Source: a bacterium
GTDB taxonomy: Bacteria; Verrucomicrobiota; Kiritimatiellia; CAIKKV01; CAITUY01
Assembly (NCBI GenBank): GCA_037128595.1
Contig: JBAXWB010000014.1
Span: 56,018 to 120,017 of the forward strand
DNA: 64,000 nucleotides
Reading direction: 5' to 3'
This document shows, in pieces, positions 52,506-62,400 of this stretch. The notes under the pieces were generated by a model. That model was not told the DNA's origin and ran no database searches. It worked only from the letters and a program-made list of their open reading frames with translations. The position numbers were made by a program, and so were the translations under genes. The stretch's first letter is position 1, and the number at the start of each line of letters is the position of its first letter.

Positions 52506-55310
52506 TTATCCCAACACCTGCGTCACGAGTTCCTGAAGTTGTTGCTCGGTATAGGGTTTGGGGAGGACCCCTTTAAACCCGAAGGAGGCGTAATCGGCCA
52601 TGATGGGGCCTTCGGAATAGCCGCTGGAAACAATCGCTTTGGCGGCGGGGTTGAGCGCGAGGATCTCCCTGAGCACTTCCTGTCCGCCGATCCCGCCCGG
52701 GATGGTGAGATCCAGGATGAGCAGGTCAAAGGGCGCACCGGACTCCATGGCTTGTTTATAAAGGTCAACCGTCTGGCGTCCCGTATCGCTGGTCGTCACG
52801 ACACAGCCCATGTGTTTGAGCCAGCGGGGGATCACCATGCGGATGAATTCCTCGTCATCCAATACCAGGAGTTTAGGCGTATGTGTTAAGGGCGCAGGTT
52901 CGGGCGGGACCGGTTGCTGATGCGGTACTGCCGGGGAATCAGAAGCGGGGAGATAAAGCGTGAAGGTCGTGCCTTTCCCCAGTTCCGAGATCACCCCGAT
53001 ATGGCCGCCGTGTTTTTTGATAATGGAATAGGTCGTTGCCAGGCCCAGTCCGCTACCTGTTTTCTTGGTGGTGAAGTAGGGGTCGAAGATGCGGTCAATG
53101 GTTTTGGCATCGATGCCGGACCCCTCGTCCCGCAGGGTAATCTTAACATAGTTGGCACGATGAAGACGGGGAATGGAGTTATCCCGGATTTCCGCATTCT
53201 CCAGGGTGATGTACAAGTGGCCGCCATTCGGCATGGCCTGGCGGGCATTGGTGGTGAGATTGGAAATCACCTGCTGGATTTGCCCTTTGTCGGCGTTCGC
53301 CTTCCAGAGGTCATCCGCTTGATGATAGACCAGCTTGACATTGCTTCCCGTCAGGTCAAAGCGGGCGACCTCCTCGACCAATGTTCCCAGACTGACGTCC
53401 TCTTTGACGGGATCGCCACCCTTTGAAAACGTCAGCAGCTGTTTGGTGAGTCGAATGGCGCGAGTCATGGACTTCTCGGCGTTTTCGAGGGGTTTAATCC
53501 CCGGGTGATCGGGGGGGAGATCCTTCTTGGCCAATGAGATATTTCCGAATAGGCCCATCAGGATATTGTTGAAATCGTGGGCTATGCCGCCCGCAAGGAG
53601 CCCGATACTCGTCAATTTTTGCGTTTTCAGAAGTTCGGCCTCGGCATGTTTGCGCTCAGTGACATCCACGGCTGACGATTGGTAGCCTATCATTTTTCCA
53701 TTCTCATCGCGGACGGTGGTGGCCATGCCGTGGGCCATAAAGGTTGAACTATCCTTTCTTTTCGCGATATAATCACCCTCCCATTGGCCGGTCGTGTCGA
53801 GAGCGTGAATGATCGCGGCGGCCTCGTTAGGATCGTTGAGGAAATGCATGATCGGTTTGCCGATCACCTCGCTTTTGTCGGAATAGCCCCAGATCCGCAG
53901 GAACATGTCATTTGCCTCGGTAATGAGGCCATTCAGGTCGGCAATGCTATTGGCGGAAATAGATTCATCAAATACCAGATTTTTCAGGCGCAGAGCCTCT
54001 ATGGTCTGCTTGCGCTCGGTGATGTTCATGTAGGTGCCCAGAATCCCGATGACCCGCCCGTGTTCATCGTGCAGGGGAATTTTGCTGGTCTCGGCCCAGG
54101 TCTGTCTGCCGTCTGACTGACGCTGCGGCTCAATAATATGATATTCAGGCTGGTCATTTTCCATTACCCGCCGATCGACGCTGACAAAGAAATCGGATTC
54201 CTCTTTTTTCCAACTGAACTCATAGTCGGTTTTACCCACAATATTTTCCGGGGAGCCGACCCCGGCTGCCTGGGCAAAGGCGTTGTTGCATCCCTGATAG
54301 ACGGAGTTCCGGTCCTTCCAGAAAACCAGGTCGGGAATATTGTCGATAATCAAACGCAAAAAATCAGCGGCCCGTTTGCGCTCGGTGATGTCGCGATAGA
54401 TGGACTGATAAGTCCCGTCCGGCATCATCTTGGAGTGCATCTCAATATCCATTTTCGAGCCATCCGGACGCACAATGATGCGCTCATTTACCAACACTTC
54501 ACCCTGTTGAAGCAAGTCAAAGCGTAGCGGGGTTTCTGCCAGACTTTTCGGGTCAAACAAAACCTCTTGTATATGCTTCCCGATCAATTCACTCGGTTTT
54601 ACACCGGCCAGCTTGCACATGCACTCATTGGCCTCGATGATGATGCCCTCGTGGTTACCCACCAGGACTCCATCCACTGCATAATTAACAAGTTCACGAT
54701 ACCGGCTTTCACTGGTTTTAAGGGCCTCCTCGATCTGCTTCCGCGCCGTGATATCACTGATGACGATGCGGCGAACGGGCGCCATTCCCGGATCCCGCGC
54801 GATGGCCGCATCCAGGTGTGCCCAGTAGATGGTCGCATCGTTTTTCACCAACCTGAGTTCACACGATTGCGGGGCACCGGTATCAAAAAGTTTTTTACGA
54901 AGGAGATAGTAGATATCTTGATCCTCATTGAAGATGAACTGGGAGAAGGGCTTTTGGATGAGTGCGACACGGGTCGAGCCCAACAACTCGGTGGCAGTCA
55001 GATTGGCTTCCAGGATCAGCCCCTTCTCACTGACGGTGCAATAGCCCGCCGGGGCCAGATCGTAGAGGCTAAAATAACGTGCCTGCAGCGCCTGGAGTTC
55101 GGCTTGAGCCCGGCGTAACTCCTCGTTTTGCATCTCCAGCTCGATTTGATGGACATGCAGTTCATGAAGCGCCTGTCGCAACTTTTCAGGCGACAGGGTG
55201 TTGAGCTCGTCAAGTGGTGAAGGGGTCTGGCCCTGCGCGATGGCTTCAGCCCGTCGGCGCAGCTCGGAAGATAAGGATGCAGGCTTCATGTCGGTGTTTT
55301 CGTTTGTCAT
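52506..55310 (-). CDS. Hybrid sensor histidine kinase with multiple PAS domains
   Basis: A 934-aa soluble-looking kinase. ATG 55310 is chosen because GGGAG (55317-55321) lies 6 nt upstream. An N-terminal coiled coil (about 10-75) is followed by four PAS/PAC units (about 75-555; each closes with a DITxRK/DVTERK-type joint). The HisKA/HATPase core has the phospho-His box [17 protein letters not shown], the N box in [19 protein letters not shown], and [20 protein letters not shown]-terminal receiver has the Asp in [11 protein letters not shown]. There are no membrane helices, so the PAS units probably sense cytoplasmic signals. It precedes the receiver gene on the same strand. Its kinase/receiver half is nearly the same as that at 59660-62257. 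Confidence 0.92.
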   Translation of the reverse strand: MTNENTDMKPASLSSELRRRAEAIAQGQTPSPLDELNTLSPEKLRQALHELHVHQIELEMQNEELRRAQAELQALQARYFSLYDLAPAGYCTVSEKGLILEANLTATELLGSTRVALIQKPFSQFIFNEDQDIYYLLRKKLFDTGAPQSCELRLVKNDATIYWAHLDAAIARDPGMAPVRRIVISDITARKQIEEALKTSESRYRELVNYAVDGVLVGNHEGIIIEANECMCKLAGVKPSELIGKHIQEVLFDPKSLAETPLRFDLLQQGEVLVNERIIVRPDGSKMDIEMHSKMMPDGTYQSIYRDITERKRAADFLRLIIDNIPDLVFWKDRNSVYQGCNNAFAQAAGVGSPENIVGKTDYEFSWKKEESDFFVSVDRRVMENDQPEYHIIEPQRQSDGRQTWAETSKIPLHDEHGRVIGILGTYMNITERKQTIEALRLKNLVFDESISANSIADLNGLITEANDMFLRIWGYSDKSEVIGKPIMHFLNDPNEAAAIIHALDTTGQWEGDYIAKRKDSSTFMAHGMATTVRDENGKMIGYQSSAVDVTERKHAEAELLKTQKLTSIGLLAGGIAHDFNNILMGLFGNISLAKKDLPPDHPGIKPLENAEKSMTRAIRLTKQLLTFSKGGDPVKEDVSLGTLVEEVARFDLTGSNVKLVYHQADDLWKANADKGQIQQVISNLTTNARQAMPNGGHLYITLENAEIRDNSIPRLHRANYVKITLRDEGSGIDAKTIDRIFDPYFTTKKTGSGLGLATTYSIIKKHGGHIGVISELGKGTTFTLYLPASDSPAVPHQQPVPPEPAPLTHTPKLLVLDDEEFIRMVIPRWLKHMGCVVTTSDTGRQTVDLYKQAMESGAPFDLLILDLTIPGGIGGQEVLREILALNPAAKAIVSSGYSEGPIMADYASFGFKGVLPKPYTEQQLQELVTQVLG

Positions 55311-55344
55311 AGTCATCTCCCGTTCATTTCATACCCCGGAGGAG

Positions 55345-55718
55345 TGGCACCCTTTCAGGGTGCATTCCGTTCCTATCGGCTTCGCCTTCGCCCCCGGGGT
55401 TTCACCCCGGGCTGAGGAGTGGCAGGCCTTCAGCCTGCTCATTCCGTCACCCTCTCCGTCCAGCACCCCGGGCTGAGGAGTGGCAGGCCTTCAGCCTGCA
55501 CTACCCGTCACCCTCTCCGTCCAGCACCCTAGGCTGAAGAGTGGCAGGCCTTCAGCCTGCTCGTTCCTTGCGCACCCCGACGAGGTGCTATTTCGTTCGA
55601 GCACCCCGGGTGCGCAACTCCTTCTGGGCACCCCAACGGGGTGCAACTCCTTAGCCTGGGGCAACGCCCCGGGACCGGTATGTCCATCCGCCCAACCCAC
55701 TGCACCCTGAAGGGGTGC
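55345..55718. repeat. Cluster of REP-like GC-rich palindromes (left of the RAYT gene)
   Basis: About eight short hairpins are packed in 375 bp. Examples: GCACCCT-TTC-AGGGTGC (55347-55363), CCCGGGG-TTTCA-CCCCGGG (about 55393-55411), GCAGGC-CTTCA-GCCTGC (55422-55438, again at 55483-55499 and 55544-55560), GCACCCC-AAC-GGGGTGC (55628-55644) and GCACCC-TGAA-GGGGTGC (55702-55718). The middle part is a tandem repeat with a period of about 61 bp. There is no real coding frame; short frames here are only translated repeats. Confidence 0.88.
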
Positions 55719-55737
55719 CACCGCTCCCACAATTGCC

Positions 55738-56208
55738 TCAATCCCAAACATATTTCTCATCAAACGCCACGCCATGCTTTGTTAAAAACGCCCGATATTC
55801 ATCCTGAAACGTTATCCGGCGATGATGCTCCTCCTGGTTCAGGATATACTGCATTACCGCTTCCGTTCCGGATTCACTCACGGAAAACGCGGCATAACCG
55901 CTTTGCCACGCGAATTTCATCAGAAACGGGTCATTAATCTCGGGCTTCTGCGTTTTAATCCACGCGGACGTTTCTTTTTTCACGGTACCCACCACCTCGG
56001 CTACCGCTGCCGTGCGGGCCTGCAGGAAAAAGAGATGCATATGATCGATGACGGAGCCGACCTGGAGCGCAGGACATTCCAGATTGTGCAGGATGCCGAT
56101 GGTGTAGGCGTTCAGGTGTTCACGCAGGTCCGGATAGGCGAGTGAGCGATCGCGGAGTTTGGTGCTGAACGTGGCGTGGATGAGAATGCGTGAGAGTGAT
56201 TGTGACAT
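55738..56208 (-). CDS. REP-associated Y1 (IS200-like) transposase, RAYT family
   Basis: A 156-aa single-domain HUH nuclease, of full length for this sub-family. The HUH motif is in SVIDHMHLFFL and the catalytic tyrosine lies in FAWQSGYAAFSVSES. The C-terminus QEEHHRRITFQDEY...YVWD is characteristic of the group common in PVC and Bacteroidetes genomes. The ATG at 56208 has GGGAAA about 8 nt upstream. It is flanked on both sides by dense palindromes, the expected substrates. RAYTs cut and spread REP sequences rather than moving as complete insertion sequences. It separates the hybrid kinase at 52506 from the CheB/CheR protein. Confidence 0.92.
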   Translation of the reverse strand: MSQSLSRILIHATFSTKLRDRSLAYPDLREHLNAYTIGILHNLECPALQVGSVIDHMHLFFLQARTAAVAEVVGTVKKETSAWIKTQKPEINDPFLMKFAWQSGYAAFSVSESGTEAVMQYILNQEEHHRRITFQDEYRAFLTKHGVAFDEKYVWD

Positions 56209-56234
56209 GGTTTATTTCCCGCTCGTATCTCTGT

Positions 56235-56635
56235 TGCACCCCTTCAGGGTGCGAGTAACCCCATTTTCATTTCTCGTTCCCCGGGGTTTCACCCCGGGCT
56301 GAGGAATGGCACCCTTTCAGGGTGCATACCCCATGAGCACCCCAACGGGGTGCAACTTTGCCCGAGCACCCCAACGGGGTGCAACTCCTTAGCCCGGGGG
56401 CCACACCCCGGGGTTACCACGCCTAGCTGCCCAAGCCACCGCACCCTGAAGGGGTGCTACTCTACCTTGTCCCCGGGGTTTCACCCCGGGCTGGAGAATG
56501 GCAGGCCTTCAGCCTGCTACCACCAAGCACCCCAACGGGGTGCAACTCCTTAGCCCGGGGGCAACGCCCCGGGATTACCACGCCCATCATCACATCCCCG
56601 CTGCACCCTGAAGGGGTGCTACTCCTTCAAGCCAT
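56235..56635. repeat. Cluster of REP-like GC-rich palindromes (right of the RAYT gene)
   Basis: This is the same repeat family as on the left, about ten hairpins. They include GCACCCC-TTC-AGGGTGC near 56235-56251, CCCCGGGG-TTTCA-CCCCGGG near 56279-56298, three GCACCCC-AAC-GGGGTGC copies (about 56337, 56365 and 56527), GCAGGC-CTTCA-GCCTGC near 56500, and GCACCC-TGAA-GGGGTGC near 56441 and 56603. The last copy reaches into the stop-codon region of the CheB/CheR-PAS gene. Confidence 0.88.
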
Positions 56636-59600
56636 CCTTCAGTTCGTCCACGGCCCGTTCGGTCGTGGCAATACCATAGGTTTCTCCCGCGTCCGTCACC
56701 AGCGCAGTGGCAGTGATCATCACGGTCACGATCCGGCCATCCTTGGTGAGCCGCTGCATACGGCACGGTTTAACGGCCTCAGCATGGCTAAGCTTATTCA
56801 CCAGGGCCAACACCTCCTCGTGGTGGTGTTCCGGGACCATGTCGTGAATGGTCATGGCCAGGGCTTCGGGTTCGCTCCAACCGTATAACCGTGTGGCGGC
56901 CGGGTTCCAGGCCAGAATGCGGCCATCCAGACTTTGCACCGTGATGGCGTCATAGGCATCGGTCATCACCACCGCCAGACGGCGAAAGCCCTCGGCATTC
57001 TTCAATGCTTCCTTAGTCGCTGAAATATCGGCAAAGGTGATGACGGCCCCCTCGATCACGTTCGTAAGCGTGCGGTAGGGGCGGATGCGCATCGAGTACC
57101 ACTTGCCGTCGGTAGACAGCACTTCCATTTCCTTGGGCACCAGGGTGTCCAGTACGGCCTGCGTATCGGCCACCAGACTGTTGTAGCCAGTCAGGTTGGA
57201 AACGATATGCGACACCGGTCGCCCGACGTCGCTCTGGATCAAGTTGATGATCTGGGTGGCGGCCGGGGTGAACCGCAGGATCCGCAGGTTATGGTCCACG
57301 AAGATGGTGGCGATGCCGGTCCCGGCCAGCAGGTTGCTCATGTCATTGTTGTTGCGCGTCAGCTCCAGTACCTTGGTTTGGAGTTCCGTATTGACGGTGG
57401 CCAACTCCTCGTTGATGGACTGTAGCTCCTCTTTGGAGGTCTCCAGTTCCTCGTTGGTAGACTGCAATTCTTCGTTAACCGACTGCAGTTCCTCATTGGA
57501 GCATTTGAGTTCCTCGTTGGAGGTCTCCAGCTCCTCATTGGCGCTTTGAAGGAACTCTTCCTTCGTCCGTAATTCCTGCTTGAGTGAAGTGATGTATTCC
57601 TCTGTCGTGAGCCCGCCGAATTCGGCGGAGTCCGTGCCGGCAGGGCTTCCGATCGGAAGCGGTTTCACTTCTGGGCCAGCCGGTGAAGCGGGAGTGACCG
57701 GTCCCGGTTTAGGGGTGGCCGGCGCTTCCTCCAGACTGACCAGATAGAGGCAGGCATCCGGCGTTGCGGCAGACTCGTCCATTACCGGGCGGATGTTCAA
57801 GTTGACGGTGGTGTAGTGACCATTGTTTTTGACGCGCAAGTTGGGGCATTGCACCGCCTGTTTGCCGGACACGGCTTTATGCAGAGCGGTCGTCAGGGCG
57901 TATTGCAACCCTTCCCGGGCCATCTTCAGGATGTTGTTGATGCCTGCTTCGCCCGGGGTCGGTTCGAGATACAGGCCGGTACGTCCGTGGAGATAGAGAA
58001 TGTCACCTTGGCCGTTAACGAGTGCGCCGGTGGGCGCGACCTGTTGCAGTAACGCCTGCTCGGTCAGCTCGCGCAGGGACAATCTTTTGCCGCCGGGCTT
58101 TTTGTCGATGGATCGCAGGCGTGCAGACGCATCCGGCGACTGAAGGGTGGACAGGGCTGTGCGCGAGGCACTGTGGAGGTCTTCCCTGCGCCGATACAAT
58201 TTCAACTTGGTATCAAGCGGCGAAAAAAGAGTCTCAAATTCGCCGATGGTCTCCGACGTGCCTAAAAAGAGAAAGCCGCCGGGGTTCAGGGCATAGTGAA
58301 ACAGGGGAATGAGTTTCTTCTGAAGATCTCCCCCCATATAGATCAGCAGGTTACGGCAACTGATGAGGTCGAGCTTGGAAAAGGGCGGGTCCTTGATCAC
58401 ATCCTGCTCGGAAACAATCAGCATATCCCGGATTCCTTTGTGAATGCGGTAGGCATCACCGTCAGGTTCCGCCACGAAAAAGCGCGCAAGTCGTTCAGGA
58501 GAAATGTCGGCGGCAACACTTGCGGGATAGAGCCCATTCCGGGCGATGGCAATGGCATGAGTGTCAATATCGGTGGCAAAAACCTGAATACGGAAACTCT
58601 GCTTATGGGCCTCCAGTTGTTCCTGCAGCAGGATGGCGATAGAATAGGCTTCCTCCCCGGTGGCGCAACCGGGTGACCAGACGCGGATGACGCTACCGGC
58701 AGGCCTGTTGGAAAAGAGTTTCTGGATAACCTCGGATTCAAGGGCTTTGAACGCCTCCGGGTCACGGAAGAAACTGGTCACGCCGATGAGCAGATCCCGG
58801 AACAGGGCGTCGAGCTCGGACGGCCTGGTTTGAAGATACTTGACGTATTCATCGACGGAGTCGATCTGCTGAACCGCCATTCGCCGCTCAATACGGCGGT
58901 TAATGGTGCTTGGCTTGTACTGTGAAAAATCGTGGCCGGTCTGGGTTCGCAGCAGGATGAAAATTTTCTTCATTGCATTTTCCGCCTTGGATGGCGGAAG
59001 GATGGCGAGGCGGGGCGGCTTGCCAAAGGAGTGGGTCACATAGGCGATGAGCTGGGCGGGCATCTCCGCCGGGGGGAGCTCGTAGTCGACCAGGCCGGTG
59101 GCCAGGGCGCTGCAGGGCATTCCGTCGTACTCCGTGGAGGAGGGGTTCTGGGCCATGGCCATGCCACCCTCTCCTTTGATGGTCCGCAACCCCAGGGTGC
59201 CGTCGCTACCGGTGCCGGAAAGCACAATACAGATGGAATGCTCGTGCTGGTCCAGGGCCAGGGAGCGGAAGAAAAAATCGATAGGCATACGCTGACCATG
59301 CGGTGTGGTGGGCTCAAGTAATTGGAGGGAGCCGTTCAGAAAGGCCATGTCGCGGTTGGGGGGGATGATATAGGTACAGTTGGGTTGCACCGTCATGCCG
59401 TCCTCGACTTCGAAGACTTGCATGCGGGTATACCGCCGGATCAGATCCGTGAGCATACTCTCGTGGTCCGGGGCCAGATGTTGAACCAGCACAAAGGCCA
59501 TGCCGGTATCGGTGTCGGTGGGCATGCCGGAAAAGAAAGCTTCAAAGGCGGCGAGTCCCCCGGCAGAGGCGCCAATTCCGACGACAGGGAATTGGGTGCG

Positions 59601-59645
59601 TGAGCTTTCGTTGGGCAGGGGGGCGGGTTTGTCTTTGGTTTTCAT
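56619..59645 (-). CDS. CheB-CheR-PAS multidomain protein without kinase domain
   Basis: A 1,008-aa signalling protein with AAGGAATC upstream of its ATG. Domains: CheB methylesterase (about 18-205, catalytic Ser27 in GASAGG, His56 in VQHLAPDH and Asp148 in GTGSDGT); CheR methyltransferase (about 220-490, with RVWSPGCATGEEAYSIA); a coiled coil of repeated EELxSxNEEL units (about 680-760); and two PAS domains (about 765-1000). No receiver precedes CheB and no histidine-kinase domain follows, unlike the longest members of the family. It probably modifies itself or a chemoreceptor, or relays signals by PAS. It lies between the RAYT element and the second hybrid kinase, 14 bp after the latter. Confidence 0.92.
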   Translation of the reverse strand: MKTKDKPAPLPNESSRTQFPVVGIGASAGGLAAFEAFFSGMPTDTDTGMAFVLVQHLAPDHESMLTDLIRRYTRMQVFEVEDGMTVQPNCTYIIPPNRDMAFLNGSLQLLEPTTPHGQRMPIDFFFRSLALDQHEHSICIVLSGTGSDGTLGLRTIKGEGGMAMAQNPSSTEYDGMPCSALATGLVDYELPPAEMPAQLIAYVTHSFGKPPRLAILPPSKAENAMKKIFILLRTQTGHDFSQYKPSTINRRIERRMAVQQIDSVDEYVKYLQTRPSELDALFRDLLIGVTSFFRDPEAFKALESEVIQKLFSNRPAGSVIRVWSPGCATGEEAYSIAILLQEQLEAHKQSFRIQVFATDIDTHAIAIARNGLYPASVAADISPERLARFFVAEPDGDAYRIHKGIRDMLIVSEQDVIKDPPFSKLDLISCRNLLIYMGGDLQKKLIPLFHYALNPGGFLFLGTSETIGEFETLFSPLDTKLKLYRRREDLHSASRTALSTLQSPDASARLRSIDKKPGGKRLSLRELTEQALLQQVAPTGALVNGQGDILYLHGRTGLYLEPTPGEAGINNILKMAREGLQYALTTALHKAVSGKQAVQCPNLRVKNNGHYTTVNLNIRPVMDESAATPDACLYLVSLEEAPATPKPGPVTPASPAGPEVKPLPIGSPAGTDSAEFGGLTTEEYITSLKQELRTKEEFLQSANEELETSNEELKCSNEELQSVNEELQSTNEELETSKEELQSINEELATVNTELQTKVLELTRNNNDMSNLLAGTGIATIFVDHNLRILRFTPAATQIINLIQSDVGRPVSHIVSNLTGYNSLVADTQAVLDTLVPKEMEVLSTDGKWYSMRIRPYRTLTNVIEGAVITFADISATKEALKNAEGFRRLAVVMTDAYDAITVQSLDGRILAWNPAATRLYGWSEPEALAMTIHDMVPEHHHEEVLALVNKLSHAEAVKPCRMQRLTKDGRIVTVMITATALVTDAGETYGIATTERAVDELKDGLKE

Positions 59646-59659
59646 GGTGATTCCTTGAT

Positions 59660-62257
59660 TTACGGCGCCGACGGAGCGGCGCCCTCCATTGAATTCAGTG
59701 GAGGGTTTTGCTCTGTCAAAACCTTCCTTAATACATCCCTTAGCTGATCTTCCGTATAAGGTTTTGCAATGATGCCTTTAAACCCGTAAGCGGCATAATC
59801 AGACATGACCGGGCCTTCCGCATAGCCGCTGGAGGCGATCGCCCTGGCCTTCGGGTCAATGGCCAGAATGGCCTTAATCACCTCCTGTCCGCCCATCCCG
59901 CCCGGAATGGTCAGGTCCAGAATCATCGCCTGAAAAGGAGTGCCCGCGGCCAGCGCCTGTTTATACAAATCAATCGCGTGTTGACCATCAGCGGTCACTT
60001 CTACGTTACACCCCGACTGCATCAGCCAGCGTGGAATCACCATGCGGATATACGCTTCATCATCGAGAACAAGTATTTTTGGAGCGTGTTGTAAAGACGA
60101 AGGATCCACAAGGGGGGGGAGGGGGAGGGGGAGAGGGGGATCCTGAGATTCGGAAACAGGCAAATAAAGGGTGAAGGTAGCCCCCTTGCCGAGTTCTGAG
60201 GCCACCGCAATGTGGCCTCCATGTTTATTAATGATGGAGTAAGTCGTGGCGAGGCCCAAACCGCTGCCGGTTTGCTTGGTGGTGAAATAGGGGTCGAAGA
60301 TCCGGGTAATCGACTTCGGATCGATGCCGGTTCCTTCATCCCGCACGATAATGCGGACGTATCGGCCTGCGGGAAGATTAGGGAGGGCCTCACTCGGGAG
60401 TTCGGCATTCTCCAAGGTGATATACAAGTGTCCCCCATTCGGCATGGCCTGGCGGGCATTGATAGTGAGATTCGAGATGACCTGTTGGATCTGCCCTTTA
60501 TCCGCTTTAGCCATCCAGAGGTCTGCTGACAGTTTCAGCACAGGCAACACATTGCTGCCGGACAGGTCGAACCGGGCCACATCCTCAACCAGCGCCCCCA
60601 GACTGACGTTTTCCTTGACCGGGGCACCGCCTTTGGAGAAGGTCAGCAACTGTTTGGTGAGCCGAATAGCCCGGGCCATGGACTTTTCCGCATCTTCAAG
60701 TGTCTTGAAACCTGGGTGTTCCGAGGCTAGTTCGCTTTTCGCCAGGGCGATATTCCCGAACAACCCCATCAGGATATTGTTGAAATCATGGGCAATGCCG
60801 CCGGCGAGGGTCCCGATGCTCTGAAGCTTCTGCATCTGTTGAAGCTCCGCTTCCGCGCGTTTGAGCTCGGTGATGTCGAGAATGTTGACCACCACCTGAA
60901 GGATTCGCCCAGTGTTATCCCGCACAGGGTGGGCATTGCACAGGACCCAATTAGGGCTGGTGTGGCCGGGAATATTGATCCCTAAAATTTGGTTCTTAAG
61001 CTGATCACCCGAGGATAAAACCCGGTTGACGGGGTAAAGGGCAAGGGGTAGCGGGCTGCCATCCTCATTCAGAAAATGCCAATAGGGATCTGTGGCCGCT
61101 TTTCCACGCAATTGGTCATCGGTCAATCCGAGCGCAATAGAGGCCATGGGGTTGGAGTAGAGTATGGTGGTGTCCGGGGCATGAACCACGACGCCCGTTG
61201 CAAGGTGATCCAGCAGGATCCGTTGCTGCTGTTCGCGCTCCCGCAAGGTCGATTCAGCCTGTTTGAGGGCGGAAATCGAACGGGCCTGTTGGACGTTCTG
61301 GTAGGCCGCCGAGGAGAGCTGGTTGGCCAGAGTGAACAGGGCCTGCGCCACTTCATCGAAATGCATTTTGGACATGGCGGGGACTTTACGAAAGGCCTCG
61401 ATGAACAAGCGTTCGTTGGCGCCGATTTCCCGGGCATAGGCCAGCATGGCTTCTTCTGTCTGGGTTTCGTCCCGAACCTGTCCAATCAGCCAGTTGGCAA
61501 TGTGTTTCCCGCCCACCGTCATGCTGGCGCCCGCATCCCAGAGTCCCCCGCTCAGGCAGGGTTGCACAATCGGGCCCATGGGGTGATAGCGCCCGATGGC
61601 CGCATCGGATTTATAACAGTTCGCGCACCCTTTTTCGGTCTTGCGAATGATTTTGCTGCATAAATCAGTGAAGTTGCTGGCTTTGGTGATGGGAGTGCCA
61701 TCGGGGTGGGTGATGATGGAGGCCACGCCTGTGGCTTGGGCGAACTCGTCCTGGATGCGTTGGATTTCATCAATATTGAAAAGATCTTCAAAAGTGATGG
61801 AACCGCTCTCCAGCGGCTGGGTCAGCGTGACCAGCCGTTTTTCAATGGCCTCTTCCAGCCGGTATTTTTCAGTCACATCACGGAACACCAGGACGACCCC
61901 TGAAACGTGGCCATGGTCATCAGTAATGGGGGCGGCTGAATCGGAAATCTGGAACTCAGTCCCGATTTTTGAAATGAGAACGGTGTGGTTTGCCAAACCG
62001 ACCGTTTTCCCAAGAAGAAGGACTTTTTCGATGGGATTTTCGGACAGTTCCCGCGTTTTGGCGCTGATGATATGAAAGACGTCCCTGATGTTTCTTCCAA
62101 GCGCTTCCTGCGCGGTCCAGCCGGTGAGGGTCTCGGCCACCGGATTCATGAGGGTGACCAGGCCTTTGGCATCGGTGGCGATCACGGCGTCTCCGATGGA
62201 GTTCAGCATGATGCGGAAGTGCTGGTCACCCGTCCGATCACTATGATCTGCGTCCAT
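59660..62257 (-). CDS. Hybrid sensor histidine kinase with PocR sensor domain
   Basis: An 865-aa soluble-looking kinase. ATG 62257 is used because GGGAG lies 8 nt upstream; the TTG at 62272 is less likely. Order: PAS (about 15-130), PocR ligand-binding domain (about 165-330; FNIDEIQRIQDEFAQATGVAS and the Cys motif KGCANCYKSD), coiled coil, PAS (about 345-465), HisKA/HATPase with [17 protein letters not shown] and [18 protein letters not shown], and a receiver with [11 protein letters not shown]. PocR domains bind small molecules such as diols or hydrocarbons and may use the Cys cluster for a redox or metal cofactor. It is followed by the CheB/CheR gene in one transcript. The kinase half is a close copy of that at 52506. 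Confidence 0.92.
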   Translation of the reverse strand: MDADHSDRTGDQHFRIMLNSIGDAVIATDAKGLVTLMNPVAETLTGWTAQEALGRNIRDVFHIISAKTRELSENPIEKVLLLGKTVGLANHTVLISKIGTEFQISDSAAPITDDHGHVSGVVLVFRDVTEKYRLEEAIEKRLVTLTQPLESGSITFEDLFNIDEIQRIQDEFAQATGVASIITHPDGTPITKASNFTDLCSKIIRKTEKGCANCYKSDAAIGRYHPMGPIVQPCLSGGLWDAGASMTVGGKHIANWLIGQVRDETQTEEAMLAYAREIGANERLFIEAFRKVPAMSKMHFDEVAQALFTLANQLSSAAYQNVQQARSISALKQAESTLREREQQQRILLDHLATGVVVHAPDTTILYSNPMASIALGLTDDQLRGKAATDPYWHFLNEDGSPLPLALYPVNRVLSSGDQLKNQILGINIPGHTSPNWVLCNAHPVRDNTGRILQVVVNILDITELKRAEAELQQMQKLQSIGTLAGGIAHDFNNILMGLFGNIALAKSELASEHPGFKTLEDAEKSMARAIRLTKQLLTFSKGGAPVKENVSLGALVEDVARFDLSGSNVLPVLKLSADLWMAKADKGQIQQVISNLTINARQAMPNGGHLYITLENAELPSEALPNLPAGRYVRIIVRDEGTGIDPKSITRIFDPYFTTKQTGSGLGLATTYSIINKHGGHIAVASELGKGATFTLYLPVSESQDPPLPLPLPPLVDPSSLQHAPKILVLDDEAYIRMVIPRWLMQSGCNVEVTADGQHAIDLYKQALAAGTPFQAMILDLTIPGGMGGQEVIKAILAIDPKARAIASSGYAEGPVMSDYAAYGFKGIIAKPYTEDQLRDVLRKVLTEQNPPLNSMEGAAPSAP

Positions 62258-62295
62258 GATAAAAACTCCCAAGTGACGGGGATGTTACACCTCAA

Positions 62296-62400
62296 GGTGA
62301 AAAGTTCAAAGTTGAAAGTTCAAAGTTGCGGGTTTAAAGTGGCCACCCTGATTTCTAACCCCAACTTTGAACTTTCAGCTTTGAACTCTCAACTCTCACC
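62296..62400. repeat. Inverted repeat of AAGTTCAAAG units
   Basis: The left arm (62296-62328) and right arm (62362-62400) are reverse complements over 28 of about 30 positions plus matching outer ends. The spacer of 33 bp holds CGGGTTTAAAGTGGCC. Each arm is itself made of repeated GTTCAAAG-like 8-mers. It covers most of the space between the divergent kinase and MFS genes. A large cruciform or RNA hairpin could form. It overlaps the 5' part of the MFS frame. Confidence 0.75.

Noticed and set aside
55480..55775. Small proteins encoded in the palindrome cluster
   Set aside because: The frames translate the repeat itself (for example HPNGVQLL-like or TLKGC-like pieces) in many phases and are a known false-gene source.
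55345..56635. CRISPR array
   Set aside because: The repeats are palindromes of several types with irregular spacing and no unique equal-length spacers; no cas genes. REP elements with a RAYT gene fit better.
62296..62400. Integron attC site
   Set aside because: No integrase, no R''/R' core sites, and the arms are simple AAGTTCAA repeats.
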